Notes: a model not told the origin generated them from the sequence alone. A stretch of DNA of 64,000 nucleotides from Flavobacterium swingsii (GCF_900111965.1 NZ_FOJT01000004.1:124001-188000); one strand, 5' to 3'. Counted from the first letter of the stretch, positions 44,432 to 53,485 are shown. Numbers and translations: made by a program.

Positions 44432-46033
44432 TTATTTACTCAAATCAAAATCCTGATTTACGTCCCAATTGGCACGAACATCTATTTCCGTTGGGTAATG
44501 AACGACTTCTTCGGGCTGACGATTCTCTAAATAACTTCCTGTATCACGTTGTTTGTTCTTGTTTTGGTCGTATATTACACGAAGCGAATATTTTTGCGGT
44601 TCTACCAAAAGGAAATCGATAGTTGTATTGTTTTCTGAATATTCAGTGGCTAAAATTTTACCGTTTTTATCAGTCAATTCAATAATAACAGGAAAGGATT
44701 TTACGTTTTTTAAATTTATTTTCAGGTTCCCGTAATCAGCAAGAACTTTGGTGGAAAATTTAAAACTTAAACTATCATTTTTATGACCCAAATAATCTTC
44801 AACAGCATTTGGTAATAAGGAAAAAGTGTATTTTTCTTCTGGTTCTTTGGTAAATAAAATTTCCAAATTTTGATTGTATTCGTCATAATTGGTTTTAAAA
44901 TCAACTTTTGAAGAGTCTTTTTTTGTTAAAGTCATTTTCGTTAAATCGAACTTATCCAAAGGTGTTTTTGTAACAATACTGAAATTCTCTTTAAATGAAA
45001 TTGCTCCGCTTTGTTTCGGAGATAATTTTAAACTATCCTGATATTGGCTTTTTAATTTAACAATATAATCCTTTTTGTAGTTTCCATTCTCGATGTTTAA
45101 TTGAATGGAATCGTTTTTTATCGGCGCAAACCAAACCTGAACTGAATCTTTATTTTCAAATTTAGTCAACCTGTTTTTTATAATATTGTTGTTTTGTTTG
45201 GCTTCAATTTTTATGTTTTTCGCATTCCCTTCGTGACCAATAATTACTCTATTTCCTGAGGCTTGCGATGGTTTTTTTGTTTTAAATTTTGCTTCTTCTT
45301 TAAACAACTCTAATTCAAAAACAGATTTGTCCGGAACAGAAATTATTTGATTATAAAATCCTATTTTGTCTTTATTTGGGTCAAATTTGTAGTTGTCACT
45401 TTTTTCTTTTAGGGCAACTAATTTGTATTTCCCAGCTTTAATATTTTCTATTTTAAAAGATTTTAAACTATCAGCTGTATTGGTTATATAACGAGGTGTT
45501 TGCTTGTAAATAATCGAATCATTGTATTTTTCGTCGACTTCATAAAGCATTACATTTACAGATTTGTCAGTGTTTTTTTCGTAGGAATCTTTAATTATTC
45601 CTTCTATAGAAAGCGAATCGATATATGTTCCTGTAGAAAGCACATATTTTAGTTGCGGATAAGGATTTCCCTCGTTATAATCGACAATACTTTTCCCGAA
45701 ATTGAAGCTATAAGTGGTGTTTGGCTTCAAAGTATCGTTAATTTTAATGGTAATATATTTGCTTGCACTTCCTTGTGGTAAAACCGTTATGGGCGTTTTC
45801 ATAGGTGGCGAAACGATGAGTTGTTTTTGTAAATCTTTGATTTTTACATATTCATCGAAAGTGATTTTTATGGTGTTTTTGTCGAAATTTGTAGAAAAAT
45901 TCTCAGGAAAACTAGATGTGATTTTAGGCGGCATTATGTCTTTGTCACCACCAGTTATTGTGCCTCTTTTTGCGCAACTTACCACAATAAGCAACGTGCA
46001 AAAAACAACTGTTAGGATATGAATTTTTCTCAT
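44432..46033 (-). CDS. Lipoprotein with SbsA-type Ig-like domain
   Basis: A 533-residue protein with a lipoprotein signal (residues 1-20, IVVSC). The N-terminal domain (about 33-135) has the pattern of a bacterial Ig-like (Big_5/SbsA) domain: PPKITSSFPEN, then KITFDEYVKI and PNTTYSFNF. The rest consists of several beta-rich domains, including a carboxypeptidase-regulatory-like segment (about 140-240). Proteins of this kind are common in Bacteroidota, with unknown function on the outer membrane. It follows comF on the same strand after 87 bases. Confidence 0.85.
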   Translation of the reverse strand: MRKIHILTVVFCTLLIVVSCAKRGTITGGDKDIMPPKITSSFPENFSTNFDKNTIKITFDEYVKIKDLQKQLIVSPPMKTPITVLPQGSASKYITIKINDTLKPNTTYSFNFGKSIVDYNEGNPYPQLKYVLSTGTYIDSLSIEGIIKDSYEKNTDKSVNVMLYEVDEKYNDSIIYKQTPRYITNTADSLKSFKIENIKAGKYKLVALKEKSDNYKFDPNKDKIGFYNQIISVPDKSVFELELFKEEAKFKTKKPSQASGNRVIIGHEGNAKNIKIEAKQNNNIIKNRLTKFENKDSVQVWFAPIKNDSIQLNIENGNYKKDYIVKLKSQYQDSLKLSPKQSGAISFKENFSIVTKTPLDKFDLTKMTLTKKDSSKVDFKTNYDEYNQNLEILFTKEPEEKYTFSLLPNAVEDYLGHKNDSLSFKFSTKVLADYGNLKINLKNVKSFPVIIELTDKNGKILATEYSENNTTIDFLLVEPQKYSLRVIYDQNKNKQRDTGSYLENRQPEEVVHYPTEIDVRANWDVNQDFDLSK

Positions 46034-46120
46034 GAAACTTAATTTAATCAGTACAAAATAACGACTATATTTAGTGGAAACGAAATAATTTTAAATTTGT
46101 TTAACCTTTTTCAAATAAAT

Positions 46121-46804
46121 CTAGGATTGCGACATGGCAATGGTAACAATACTTAATTTTGCTCCAGGAATTTGTAAAACAGCTTTTCCGCAGGCTTCGA
46201 GTGTTGCGCCAGTGGTAAGAACATCGTCTATAAGTAAGAAATGTTTGTTGTGGTGAATGTTCGAAAATTGTACTTGAAAAGTGTTTTCGGATACGGAATT
46301 TCGATTTATTAGATTCTTTTTAGATTGTGTTACGGCATATTCGTTTCGGACTAAAACAGTATCGTCAAATTCTTTTTTCAACCCATTAGCAATAGCGTTT
46401 CCAAAAGTTGTTACCTGATTATAGCCACGTTCTTTCAATCTTTTTTTGTGCAAAGGAACTGGAATAATATAATCGATGTTTTGTAGTATTTGAATGTCAT
46501 TCAATTCATTAGCATACCAATTTCCCAAAATAAATCCTATTTTTTGATGGTTTCTATATTTTAAATTGTGAATGAGCTGTTGGGCGATTCCTTTTTTATG
46601 ATAATACAACATTGCCGAAACGTGCTCGACGGGAATTCGACCGTAAAATTTCTTAAAAGACTCATTACCAGAACGTAAAAAATCGGTGGTTAATGGTAGA
46701 TTGTGTCTGCATGAAATACAAATGGTGTCTTCGTTTTGCAAAAGCATTTCCGAACAACCAGAGCAAACATTTGGAAAGAATAATTTTATCAGTTTTTTAA
46801 GCAT
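46121..46804 (-). CDS. comF: ComF family phosphoribosyltransferase
   Basis: A 227-residue protein. The N-terminus has a zinc-finger-like pair, CSGC and CISC. The C-terminal phosphoribosyltransferase fold has the PRPP-binding motif LLIDDVLTTGATL near residue 192-204. ComF in other bacteria is needed for uptake of single-stranded DNA in natural transformation. The family name is firm; competence in this organism is an inference from family knowledge. Confidence 0.92.
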   Translation of the reverse strand: MLKKLIKLFFPNVCSGCSEMLLQNEDTICISCRHNLPLTTDFLRSGNESFKKFYGRIPVEHVSAMLYYHKKGIAQQLIHNLKYRNHQKIGFILGNWYANELNDIQILQNIDYIIPVPLHKKRLKERGYNQVTTFGNAIANGLKKEFDDTVLVRNEYAVTQSKKNLINRNSVSENTFQVQFSNIHHNKHFLLIDDVLTTGATLEACGKAVLQIPGAKLSIVTIAMSQS

Positions 46805-46875
46805 TTTGTCGATTTTATTTGTGATGATTTAAAATAATTTATAATTTTATTCAGAACTATAAATTTTCCTCAGGT

Positions 46876-47736
46876 ATGACGTTAAGAACTACCCTAACCA
46901 TGATAAAGCTTTCTTCCGTCGTTTTTGTATCTACAACTATGGTTTTTGCAGTAAAATATTACGATAGCCAAAGTAAAAACAAAAAGCTAAAGGAAACAAT
47001 TCAAATAGACAAAAAAACCTATGCGAATGATTTGAAAGAAATTTTCAATCGTTATGATTCTGAATTGCTAAAAAACAAAAACTTAATTCAATCTTCGAGT
47101 ATTTTAAAACAAGGAAAAGAAACTATTATTAATAAAAATGATTTAAAAATCGTTCGAGATTCAAATGATAGCTCTGAATTAATTAAAAACAATCCTATTT
47201 TAAGTAAAATAGATTCATTAGAAACTAGTTTAAGAAAGCAAAGTGATGAGAATAAATCACTTACGAATCAGGTAAGTATTTTGATTAATAAAAACAGAGA
47301 ATTACAAAAGCAAAGCTCGAATAACGAAAATACGATAACGGTTACTAAAAATCTAACAGCAATAAATGTGTATGCAAAAGCAATGAAAATTGTGTCTAAC
47401 AATATCATCGAAACCAAACGTTTTAGTAACACCGAGCAAATAAAAATCTGTTTTACTTTGTTAGAAAACAAAGCCGCTCTAAAAGGAAACAAAGATTTAT
47501 ACATTCAAATTGTAAATCCGAAAAATAAAATTGTAAGCAAAAATGGTGAGTTTGTAGAAGACAAAAACAAATTATTAGACTATACTGCAAAAACAAATGT
47601 TTTTTATAACAACGACCAACTCGATGTTTGCGTTTTTGTAGATCCCAATAAAAATGATATAGTAAAAGGAGATTACGAAATAAATATTTTTTCGGGAATC
47701 AACTTAATAGGAAACACAGTTTTTTCCCTCAAATAA
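46876..47736 (+). CDS. Unrecognised membrane-anchored coiled-coil protein
   Basis: A 286-residue protein I do not recognise. An N-terminal anchor helix (about 10-27) is followed by a Lys/Asn-rich coiled-coil region (about 30-160). The C-terminal domain (about 165-286) is beta-rich with several short strands (KICFTLLENKAAL, DLYIQIVNPKNKI, LDVCVFVDP) and ends GNTVFSLK. It probably faces the periplasm. It is divergent from comF and ends at a terminator. No function is proposed. Confidence 0.75.
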   Translation: MTLRTTLTMIKLSSVVFVSTTMVFAVKYYDSQSKNKKLKETIQIDKKTYANDLKEIFNRYDSELLKNKNLIQSSSILKQGKETIINKNDLKIVRDSNDSSELIKNNPILSKIDSLETSLRKQSDENKSLTNQVSILINKNRELQKQSSNNENTITVTKNLTAINVYAKAMKIVSNNIIETKRFSNTEQIKICFTLLENKAALKGNKDLYIQIVNPKNKIVSKNGEFVEDKNKLLDYTAKTNVFYNNDQLDVCVFVDPNKNDIVKGDYEINIFSGINLIGNTVFSLK

Positions 47737-47756
47737 TAAGTTTAAAAACAATATTT

Positions 47757-47825
47757 TACCGCAAATTCGCAAGTTAAGTAATTTAGATTGGTTTATTTAA
47801 TTAGCGAATTTTCGGTATTTTTTTT
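47757..47825 (+). terminator. Terminator-like hairpin before glyS
   Basis: TACCGCAAATTCGC (47757-47770) pairs with GCGAATTTTCGGTA (47804-47817) with one mismatch, then a long T run. Confidence 0.75.
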
Positions 47826-47950
47826 AAAATTAAATTTTCTTTTCTAAGAAATACACAACCATTTCTTTTGGGACTTTTGCGTTAAAAATAACCAAACTCA
47901 TTTTTTGTCACGCGCTAAAAATTTTTTCTAAATTTTTCATTCCCTTTTCT

Positions 47951-47958
47951 TATTTTTG
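47951..47958 (+). promoter_or_regulatory. Promoter -7 box of glyS
   Basis: TATTTTTG matches TAnnTTTG and ends 5 bases before the start codon, so a leaderless or very short-leader transcript would result. Confidence 0.5.
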
Positions 47959-47962
47959 CAAC

Positions 47963-49504
47963 ATGGCAAAACAAGAAGATTTATTTAAGAACGTAATTTC
48001 GCACGCAAAAGAATACGGATTTATTTTTCCGTCGAGCGAAATTTACGATGGTTTGAGCGCAGTATATGATTATGCTCAAAATGGTGCAGAACTAAAGAAA
48101 AACATTAGAGAATATTGGTGGAAATCGATGGTGCAAATGCACGAAAATATTGTAGGTATTGATGCCGCAATATTAATGCATCCAACGACTTGGAAGGCTT
48201 CCGGTCACGTAGATGCTTTCAATGATCCATTAATAGACAATAAAGATTCCAAAAAAAGATACAGAGCTGACGTTTTAATCGAGGATTATGCCGAGAAATT
48301 AAACCAGAAAGCCGAAAAAGAAATCGAAAAAGCAAGTATTCGCTTTGGCGAAAGCTTTAATCGTGAGGAATTTGTAACTACAAATGCTCGTGTGGTCGAA
48401 TATCTGTCTAAAAAGAACGAAATTCTAGCAAGAATGGCTCGTTCGTTAGAAACTGAAAATCTAGCCGACGTAAAAGCATTAATCGAAGAATTAGAAATTG
48501 CTTGTCCAGATTCAGGATCGAGAAATTGGACTGAAGTAAAGCAATTTAACCTGATGTTTGGCACAAAAATCGGAGCATCGGCAGAATCTGCGATGGATTT
48601 ATATTTGCGTCCAGAAACAGCACAAGGTATTTTTGTAAACTTCTTAAATGTTCAAAAATCGGGTCGTATGAAAATTCCTTTCGGAATCGCACAAACCGGA
48701 AAAGCGTTTAGAAACGAAATCGTTGCCCGTCAATTTATATTCAGAATGCGTGAATTCGAACAAATGGAAATGCAATTTTTTGTAAAACCAGGCGAAGAGA
48801 TGAAGTATTACGAATATTGGAAAACCACGCGTTTAAACTGGCATTTATCACTCGGATTAGGAAAAGAAAATTATCGTTTTCATGACCACGAAAAATTAGC
48901 ACATTATGCAAATGCAGCGGCCGATATCGAGTTTAATTTTCCATTTGGATTCAAAGAATTAGAAGGAATTCATTCTCGTACTGATTTCGATTTGAAAGCA
49001 CATGAGAAATTTTCAGGAAAAAAATTACAATATTTTGATACCGAAACCAATGCAAATTATACGCCGTATGTTGTAGAAACATCGGTAGGATTAGACAGAA
49101 TGTTCTTGGCAGTTTTTTCAAATTCATTAAAAGAAGAAACTTTAGAAGACGGTTCAACAAGAACAGTTTTGCAATTACCATCGGTTTTAGCGCCTACAAA
49201 AGCTGCCGTTTTACCATTGGTAAAAAAAGACGGTTTGCCAGAAGTTGCCAGAAAAATCATAGAAGATTTAAAATGGGATTTCAATGTGGCTTATGATGAG
49301 AAAGATGCCGTTGGAAGACGTTACAGAAGACAAGATGCTTTGGGAACACCATTTTGTATCACAGTCGATCATCAAACTTTAGAAGACGAAACGGTAACTA
49401 TTCGTCATCGTGATACTATGAAACAAGATCGAGTTAAAATTTCTGAACTAAGAAATATCATTAACAATGAAGTTTCAGTAAAAAACTGGTTAATGAAAAT
49501 GTAG
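47963..49504 (+). CDS. glyS: Glycine-tRNA ligase, class II single-chain form
   Basis: This enzyme charges tRNA-Gly with glycine in the cytosol. The 513-residue protein is the homodimeric form of the eukaryote/archaea type and not the alpha2beta2 form. Class II motifs are visible: the RPETAQGIFVNF block, the ARQFIFRMREFEQMEMQFF stretch and the C-terminal anticodon-binding domain (about 400-513). The N-terminal KEYGFIFPSSEIY is also typical. A terminator follows the stop. Confidence 0.95.
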   Translation: MAKQEDLFKNVISHAKEYGFIFPSSEIYDGLSAVYDYAQNGAELKKNIREYWWKSMVQMHENIVGIDAAILMHPTTWKASGHVDAFNDPLIDNKDSKKRYRADVLIEDYAEKLNQKAEKEIEKASIRFGESFNREEFVTTNARVVEYLSKKNEILARMARSLETENLADVKALIEELEIACPDSGSRNWTEVKQFNLMFGTKIGASAESAMDLYLRPETAQGIFVNFLNVQKSGRMKIPFGIAQTGKAFRNEIVARQFIFRMREFEQMEMQFFVKPGEEMKYYEYWKTTRLNWHLSLGLGKENYRFHDHEKLAHYANAAADIEFNFPFGFKELEGIHSRTDFDLKAHEKFSGKKLQYFDTETNANYTPYVVETSVGLDRMFLAVFSNSLKEETLEDGSTRTVLQLPSVLAPTKAAVLPLVKKDGLPEVARKIIEDLKWDFNVAYDEKDAVGRRYRRQDALGTPFCITVDHQTLEDETVTIRHRDTMKQDRVKISELRNIINNEVSVKNWLMKM

Positions 49505-49530
49505 TTTGATTTAAAACTTACTAAAAAACA

Positions 49531-49564
49531 AAAATCCGAATAGCAATATTCGGATTTTTTTGTG
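49531..49564 (+). terminator. Terminator after glyS
   Basis: AAAATCCGAATA (49531-49542), loop GCAA, TATTCGGATTTT (49547-49558), then T run. A near copy lies inverted at 50438. Confidence 0.9.
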
Positions 49565-49581
49565 GTATATTGAGCCTTATA

Positions 49582-49677
49582 TGTCTCGCCGGCTTTATGG
49601 CGGTTGCGGAAATTTACCACAAAATATTACAAATACAGAGCAAGCCTAGCAGTTCCATAAAACCGCTGTTAGCGGAT
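49582..49677 (-). repeat. attC-like imperfect palindrome of unit C
   Basis: Arm CGGCTTTATGG (49590-49600) pairs with CCATAAAACCG (49655-49665), 10 of 11. On the gene strand it begins CCGCTAACAGCGGTTTTATGG, sharing AACAGCGGTTTTA with unit A. Confidence 0.55.
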
Positions 49678-50355
49678 GTTTTCTTTTCTGTAAACTAATA
49701 TTTCAGGTGTATTAACATATTCATCTTCTTTTCTCCATTCTGAAATTTTCAATTCGTTAACAGGTTGTAGATTTTCTGTTTTCAATATTTCAATTGCAAC
49801 ATTCATTTTTTTGATTATGAAATCCGAAGTTAGTTTATTTATTATTATTGGAGTTTTCATAATTATATTTCCATTTCTCCAAATGATTAAATATTTACAA
49901 GGTAATAAACTCCATTTTGAATTTGCATATTTTGTATTTAGTTCAGTTAGTTTTTTGTGATTAATAATATTTTGTTCGGTTTCAATTCGCTCAAAATACA
50001 CATTAAATATTAAAGCACTTGAACGATTTCTGTCAACATAAGTTAACCAATCATAATATATATCAAATATAAAACCTTTGTAATTTCCAGTTATCCCTCT
50101 ATATTTATTTACTTTTTCTACTTTAAAACCAAGTGAAATTAACTTTTTAAAACTTTCACTTTCAATTATTTCACAATGCCTTTTATATCCCAGTTTTTTT
50201 GTTAAAAGCCCAAATGAGATAACAAAAAATGTAATCAGACAAAAAGCAATTAATGAGATTAGTAAATTTTTAGTTGTCAAATAAGTGATTACAGAAATTG
50301 GTATATTAAAGTAAAAAGAGATTATTATTTCTTCTTTTAATTCTGATTTTTTCAT
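49669..50355 (-). CDS. Unrecognised membrane protein in cassette-like unit C
   Basis: I do not recognise this 228-residue protein. The N-terminus has two hydrophobic segments (about 13-29 and 30-52), so it is a small membrane protein with a cytosolic C-terminal region of about 170 residues. The tail contains KGFIFDIYYDWL and several Lys/Ile/Asn-rich helices and strands. The stop codon TAA overlaps the terminal repeat of the unit. Base composition looks AT-rich against its neighbours. It has no relation visible to the ORFs of units A and B. Confidence 0.7.
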   Translation of the reverse strand: MKKSELKEEIIISFYFNIPISVITYLTTKNLLISLIAFCLITFFVISFGLLTKKLGYKRHCEIIESESFKKLISLGFKVEKVNKYRGITGNYKGFIFDIYYDWLTYVDRNRSSALIFNVYFERIETEQNIINHKKLTELNTKYANSKWSLLPCKYLIIWRNGNIIMKTPIIINKLTSDFIIKKMNVAIEILKTENLQPVNELKISEWRKEDEYVNTPEILVYRKENIR

Positions 50356-50437
50356 TTAATTTCAATTGTTATTCCGTAGCACGAAAATATCCGATAACTT
50401 TGGGATAATAGATGTATAAGTATAAAATTTAAAACAA

Positions 50438-50464
50438 AAAACCCGAATATTGCTATTCGGGTTT
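50438..50464 (-). terminator. Terminator of tRNA-Phe
   Basis: AAACCCGAATA, loop TTGC, TATTCGGGTTT. The core is the inverse of the glyS terminator. Confidence 0.75.
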
Positions 50465-50466
50465 CG

Positions 50467-50539
50467 TGGTACCTCCAGGGATCGAACCAGGGACACATGG
50501 ATTTTCAGTCCATTGCTCTACCATCTGAGCTAAGGTACC
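50467..50539 (-). tRNA. tRNA-Phe (GAA)
   Basis: The minus strand folds as a tRNA: acceptor GGTACCT pairing with AGGTACC, D-arm GCTCAGATGGTAGAGC, anticodon stem with loop CTGAAAA, and T-arm with GGTTCGATCC. The anticodon GAA (plus positions 50504-50506) reads phenylalanine codons. CCA is not encoded. Confidence 0.97.
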
Positions 50540-50556
50540 GTCGCTTGATGCGGGTG

Positions 50557-50564
50557 CAAATATA
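50557..50564 (-). promoter_or_regulatory. Promoter -7 box of tRNA-Phe
   Basis: On the minus strand it reads TATATTTG, 18 bases upstream of the tRNA 5' end. Confidence 0.55.
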
Positions 50565-50612
50565 GAATGATTTTTCGTTTATCCAAAACAATTTTTTAAA
50601 AAAATCTATTCG

Positions 50613-50620
50613 TACCTTCG
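50613..50620 (+). promoter_or_regulatory. Promoter -7 box of the coaX operon
   Basis: TACCTTCG, one base from TAnnTTTG, lies 20 bases before the start codon. Confidence 0.45.
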
Positions 50621-50639
50621 CAAAATCAATATTAAACAA

Positions 50640-51374
50640 ATGATTCTAACGATAGATGTAGGTAATACAAGGATTAAAAGTGCTGTTTTTGAGAACAATA
50701 CGCTCATTGAAGCTTCTGTTTTTTCTAATGAAAATTTTCAGACAGAAATTGAAAATATTTTAAACGGAAACAAAAAAATAAACATTTTAGTAATAGCTTC
50801 GGTAGGAAAACTAGAAAAACAAGCTTTCGAATCGTTCTCAAACCGGGTAAAAGTTTATTTTATTTCTAGAGAAAGTGCTTTTCCATTTCAAAATAACTAT
50901 GCAACGCCAAGTACGTTAGGAATTGATAGAATGGTTTTGGCGGCTGGTGCGGTTTTACAATTCCCAAAACAAAATCGACTTATAATTGACGTAGGAACTT
51001 GTGTTACTTATGATTTTGTTGATGAAAACAATATTTACCAAGGCGGTGCAATTTCTCCAGGAATTCGTTTGCGATACGAAGCGATGCACAATTATACTGC
51101 AAAACTACCTTTGTTAAGTATTGAAGAACCAGAAAATATAATAGGAAATTCTACAAACGAATCCTTACATTCAGGCGTGATAAATGGTTTGACTTTCGAA
51201 ATTGAAGGTTATATTAACTCCTTAATGAGCAAAAATGAAAACTTTATCATAATTTTAACTGGCGGAGACGCTAATTTTTTGGCTAAACGATTAAAAAATA
51301 CCATATTTGCCAATTCAAATTTTCTTTTAGAGAGTTTGAACAATCTTTATCAATATCAAATAAAAAATGATTAA
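50640..51374 (+). CDS. coaX: Type III pantothenate kinase
   Basis: CoaX phosphorylates pantothenate, the first committed step of coenzyme A synthesis. The 244-residue protein has the ASKHA-fold motifs of this class: DVGNTRIKSAVF near the N-terminus, GIDRMVLAAGA and DVGTCVTYDFV in the middle, and GGAISPGIRLRYEAMH. Length is typical. It overlaps the next gene by 8 bases, so it heads an operon with a beta-barrel protein and lptC. Confidence 0.93.
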   Translation: MILTIDVGNTRIKSAVFENNTLIEASVFSNENFQTEIENILNGNKKINILVIASVGKLEKQAFESFSNRVKVYFISRESAFPFQNNYATPSTLGIDRMVLAAGAVLQFPKQNRLIIDVGTCVTYDFVDENNIYQGGAISPGIRLRYEAMHNYTAKLPLLSIEEPENIIGNSTNESLHSGVINGLTFEIEGYINSLMSKNENFIIILTGGDANFLAKRLKNTIFANSNFLLESLNNLYQYQIKND

Positions 51375-52614
51375 AAAATTTTTATTAAGTAGTTTTATAC
51401 TGCTTTCGCTACATAGTTTTGCTCAAGAAGGTACTGCTTCGCCTTATTCTTACTACGGAATTGGGGTTGTAAAATTTCAGGGAACTGTCGAAAATAAATC
51501 TATGGGAGGTTTGGGTATTTTGCCAGATAGTATTCATATGAATTTGCAAAACCCAGCATCATTATCAGCATTAAAATTAACCACGTATGGAATTGGGGGC
51601 ACATACAATACTTTAAAATTAAAAAACGAAACGACAACAGAGAAAGCTAGAAGAACCACGCTCGATTATCTTGCAATGGCTTTTCCTGCTGGAAAATTAG
51701 GTTTAAGTTTAGGATTAATGCCTTACTCATCAGTTGGTTATAAAATTAAAAGCGAAAAAAACATTACATTACCATCATCGCAAATCGTCTCCGAAATTTC
51801 ATCAAACTACGGAAGCGGAGGAGTAAATAAAGTGTTTGTTGGTGCTGGATATGAAGTTACACCTAAACTAAGTGTTGGTGCGGACTTGGGATATAATTTT
51901 GGGAAAATAGAAACAAACTCTGTTTATTCACGAAGTGATATTCAATTAGCTACAATGGAAGTAAACACTTCTGCGCTTAATGGTTTAAGTTTTAATACAG
52001 GTGCGATTTACAAATCGAAACTAAAAAAGTATGATTTAGTTTCTAGCGTTACTTTTTCTCCAGGAACAAACTTAAAATCTAAAAACACAAGAACCACTTC
52101 AACAATACCCTATACTCCAACTGTTGGAAGATCTGTAGAAGTTCCTGTTGCAGATTCTAATATAAAAATACCTACTAAATTTGCTTTTGGAGCAGGACTT
52201 GGTCACATTAAGAAATGGTTCGTAGGTTTCGAAACGACATTTCAAGGGGTAAGTAATTCAGGAAATGCGTATGCTTCAAATGTGTCTTTCGAAAGTGCAA
52301 CAAAAATAGCATTAGGAGGATATTATACACCTAATTACAATTCTTTTTCAAATTATTTAAATAAAATAACTTACAGAGCAGGTTTTCGTCACGAAAACAC
52401 AGGTTTAGTAATTAATAGTAAATCTATCAATGACACTGCACTTACTTTAGGATTTGGAATGCCAGTAGGAGGTAATTTTTCTAATGTTAATGTGGGATTA
52501 GAATACGGAAAAAGAGGAACTACAAATGTAGGTCTTATACAAGAAAATTATTTAAACATTTCTGTTGGTTTATCGTTTAATGACAGATGGTTTGTGAAAC
52601 GCAAATACGATTAA
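51367..52614 (+). CDS. Outer-membrane beta-barrel protein of unknown function
   Basis: A 415-residue protein with a signal peptide (residues 1-20, ending SFAQ). The sequence is a run of alternating strands with many Gly, Ser and Tyr, similar in style to FadL-type barrels (SPYSYYGIGVVKFQ at the start, and NLQNPASLSAL). No firm family. It overlaps coaX and lies 9 bases before lptC, which suggests envelope assembly or lipid handling. Specific function unknown. Confidence 0.75.
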   Translation: MIKKFLLSSFILLSLHSFAQEGTASPYSYYGIGVVKFQGTVENKSMGGLGILPDSIHMNLQNPASLSALKLTTYGIGGTYNTLKLKNETTTEKARRTTLDYLAMAFPAGKLGLSLGLMPYSSVGYKIKSEKNITLPSSQIVSEISSNYGSGGVNKVFVGAGYEVTPKLSVGADLGYNFGKIETNSVYSRSDIQLATMEVNTSALNGLSFNTGAIYKSKLKKYDLVSSVTFSPGTNLKSKNTRTTSTIPYTPTVGRSVEVPVADSNIKIPTKFAFGAGLGHIKKWFVGFETTFQGVSNSGNAYASNVSFESATKIALGGYYTPNYNSFSNYLNKITYRAGFRHENTGLVINSKSINDTALTLGFGMPVGGNFSNVNVGLEYGKRGTTNVGLIQENYLNISVGLSFNDRWFVKRKYD

Positions 52615-52623
52615 TTTCAATAA

Positions 52624-53181
52624 ATGACAATAAGATTTCAAATATTAAAAACAATAAAAAAAGTGATGCTACTTACTGTAGCAACACTTTTTTTTATTTC
52701 TTGTGAAAGTAATATTAATGAAGTTCGAAAAATAAATGTTGTCGAGTTTAATCCAGTTGGTGAAGCTAAAGATTTTAATCTAAAATACACCGATTCTGGA
52801 AAAATAAAAGCAGTTTTAGTGTCGCCACAAATGCTAGATTTTTCTCATTTAGAATTTCCATTTACCGAATTTCCAAAAGGCATAAAAGTCACTATTTATG
52901 ATGAGCGAGCAAACAAAAGTTTTGTAACTTCTAATTATGCCATTTCTTATGCAAATTCGAATTTAATCGACTTGAGTGGAAAAGTAAAAATAACCACGCA
53001 CGACGGAAAAACACTAGAAACAGAGCAATTGTATTACGACCAAAAAAACGAATGGTTTTTTACTCAAAAAACATATAAATTTACAAATAAAGGAAGTGTC
53101 ATCGAAGGATTAGGAATAGATTTTAGTAAGGATTTCAAGGTTTTAGATACACAAAGTATAACGGGGATTTACAGCATTTAA
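52624..53181 (+). CDS. lptC: LPS export periplasmic protein LptC-like
   Basis: LptC connects the LptBFG ABC transporter to the periplasmic bridge for lipopolysaccharide. The 185-residue protein has a lipoprotein-like or anchored N-terminus (LLTVATLFFISCES) and a beta-jellyroll region (about 40-175) with LKYTDSGKIKAVLVSPQM and KVKITTHDGKTLETEQLYYD, which is the LptC/OstA pattern. Bacteroidota LptC proteins are lipoprotein-like, which fits the Cys in FISCES. Its neighbours are envelope genes. Confidence 0.85.
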   Translation: MTIRFQILKTIKKVMLLTVATLFFISCESNINEVRKINVVEFNPVGEAKDFNLKYTDSGKIKAVLVSPQMLDFSHLEFPFTEFPKGIKVTIYDERANKSFVTSNYAISYANSNLIDLSGKVKITTHDGKTLETEQLYYDQKNEWFFTQKTYKFTNKGSVIEGLGIDFSKDFKVLDTQSITGIYSI

Positions 53182-53195
53182 AAAAAAATAAAAAA

Positions 53196-53390
53196 ATGAA
53201 TTATTTAAAATACACACAATACGTATATTTAGTTGCGGCACTATTTTTTGCATACGACGGATTTTCAAAATTAAATTCAGGCACAGATATGCCGTATTTA
53301 AGCTTTATACTTGCTGCTACTGCGGTATTTATGTTTTTCTTTCGCAGAAAATTCGCTAAAAAATTTGAGGATCAAGACAAGAATCAATAA
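53196..53390 (+). CDS. Small two-helix membrane protein
   Basis: A 64-residue protein with two hydrophobic segments (about 8-21 and 31-48) and a basic, hydrophilic C-terminus (RRKFAKKFEDQDKN). It sits 15 bases after lptC and 95 bases before the isomerase gene, so it is probably translated as part of the same operon. No known domain. Function unknown. Confidence 0.7.
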   Translation: MNYLKYTQYVYLVAALFFAYDGFSKLNSGTDMPYLSFILAATAVFMFFFRRKFAKKFEDQDKNQ

Positions 53391-53485
53391 AAAATTAAAC
53401 TTTCTATCAAAATAAAAGCTTTAGCCTTTTGATATTTGATAGATAATCGTATTTTCGCTCACTGAATAAAAAATATTTTAAGAAA

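Larger units (their letters stand above)
49582..50397 (-). mobile_element. Integron-cassette-like unit C
   Basis: A single minus-strand ORF lies between GAAAATATCCGATAAC (50383-50398) at the 5' edge and GTTAGCGGATGTTTTC (49668-49683) at the stop codon, complementary at 14 of 16 positions. An imperfect palindrome follows toward 49582. The ATG is 42 bases from the edge. The layout equals that of units A and B. The far end lacks a clear GTT, so the 3' border is estimated by alignment with the other two. Confidence 0.5.
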
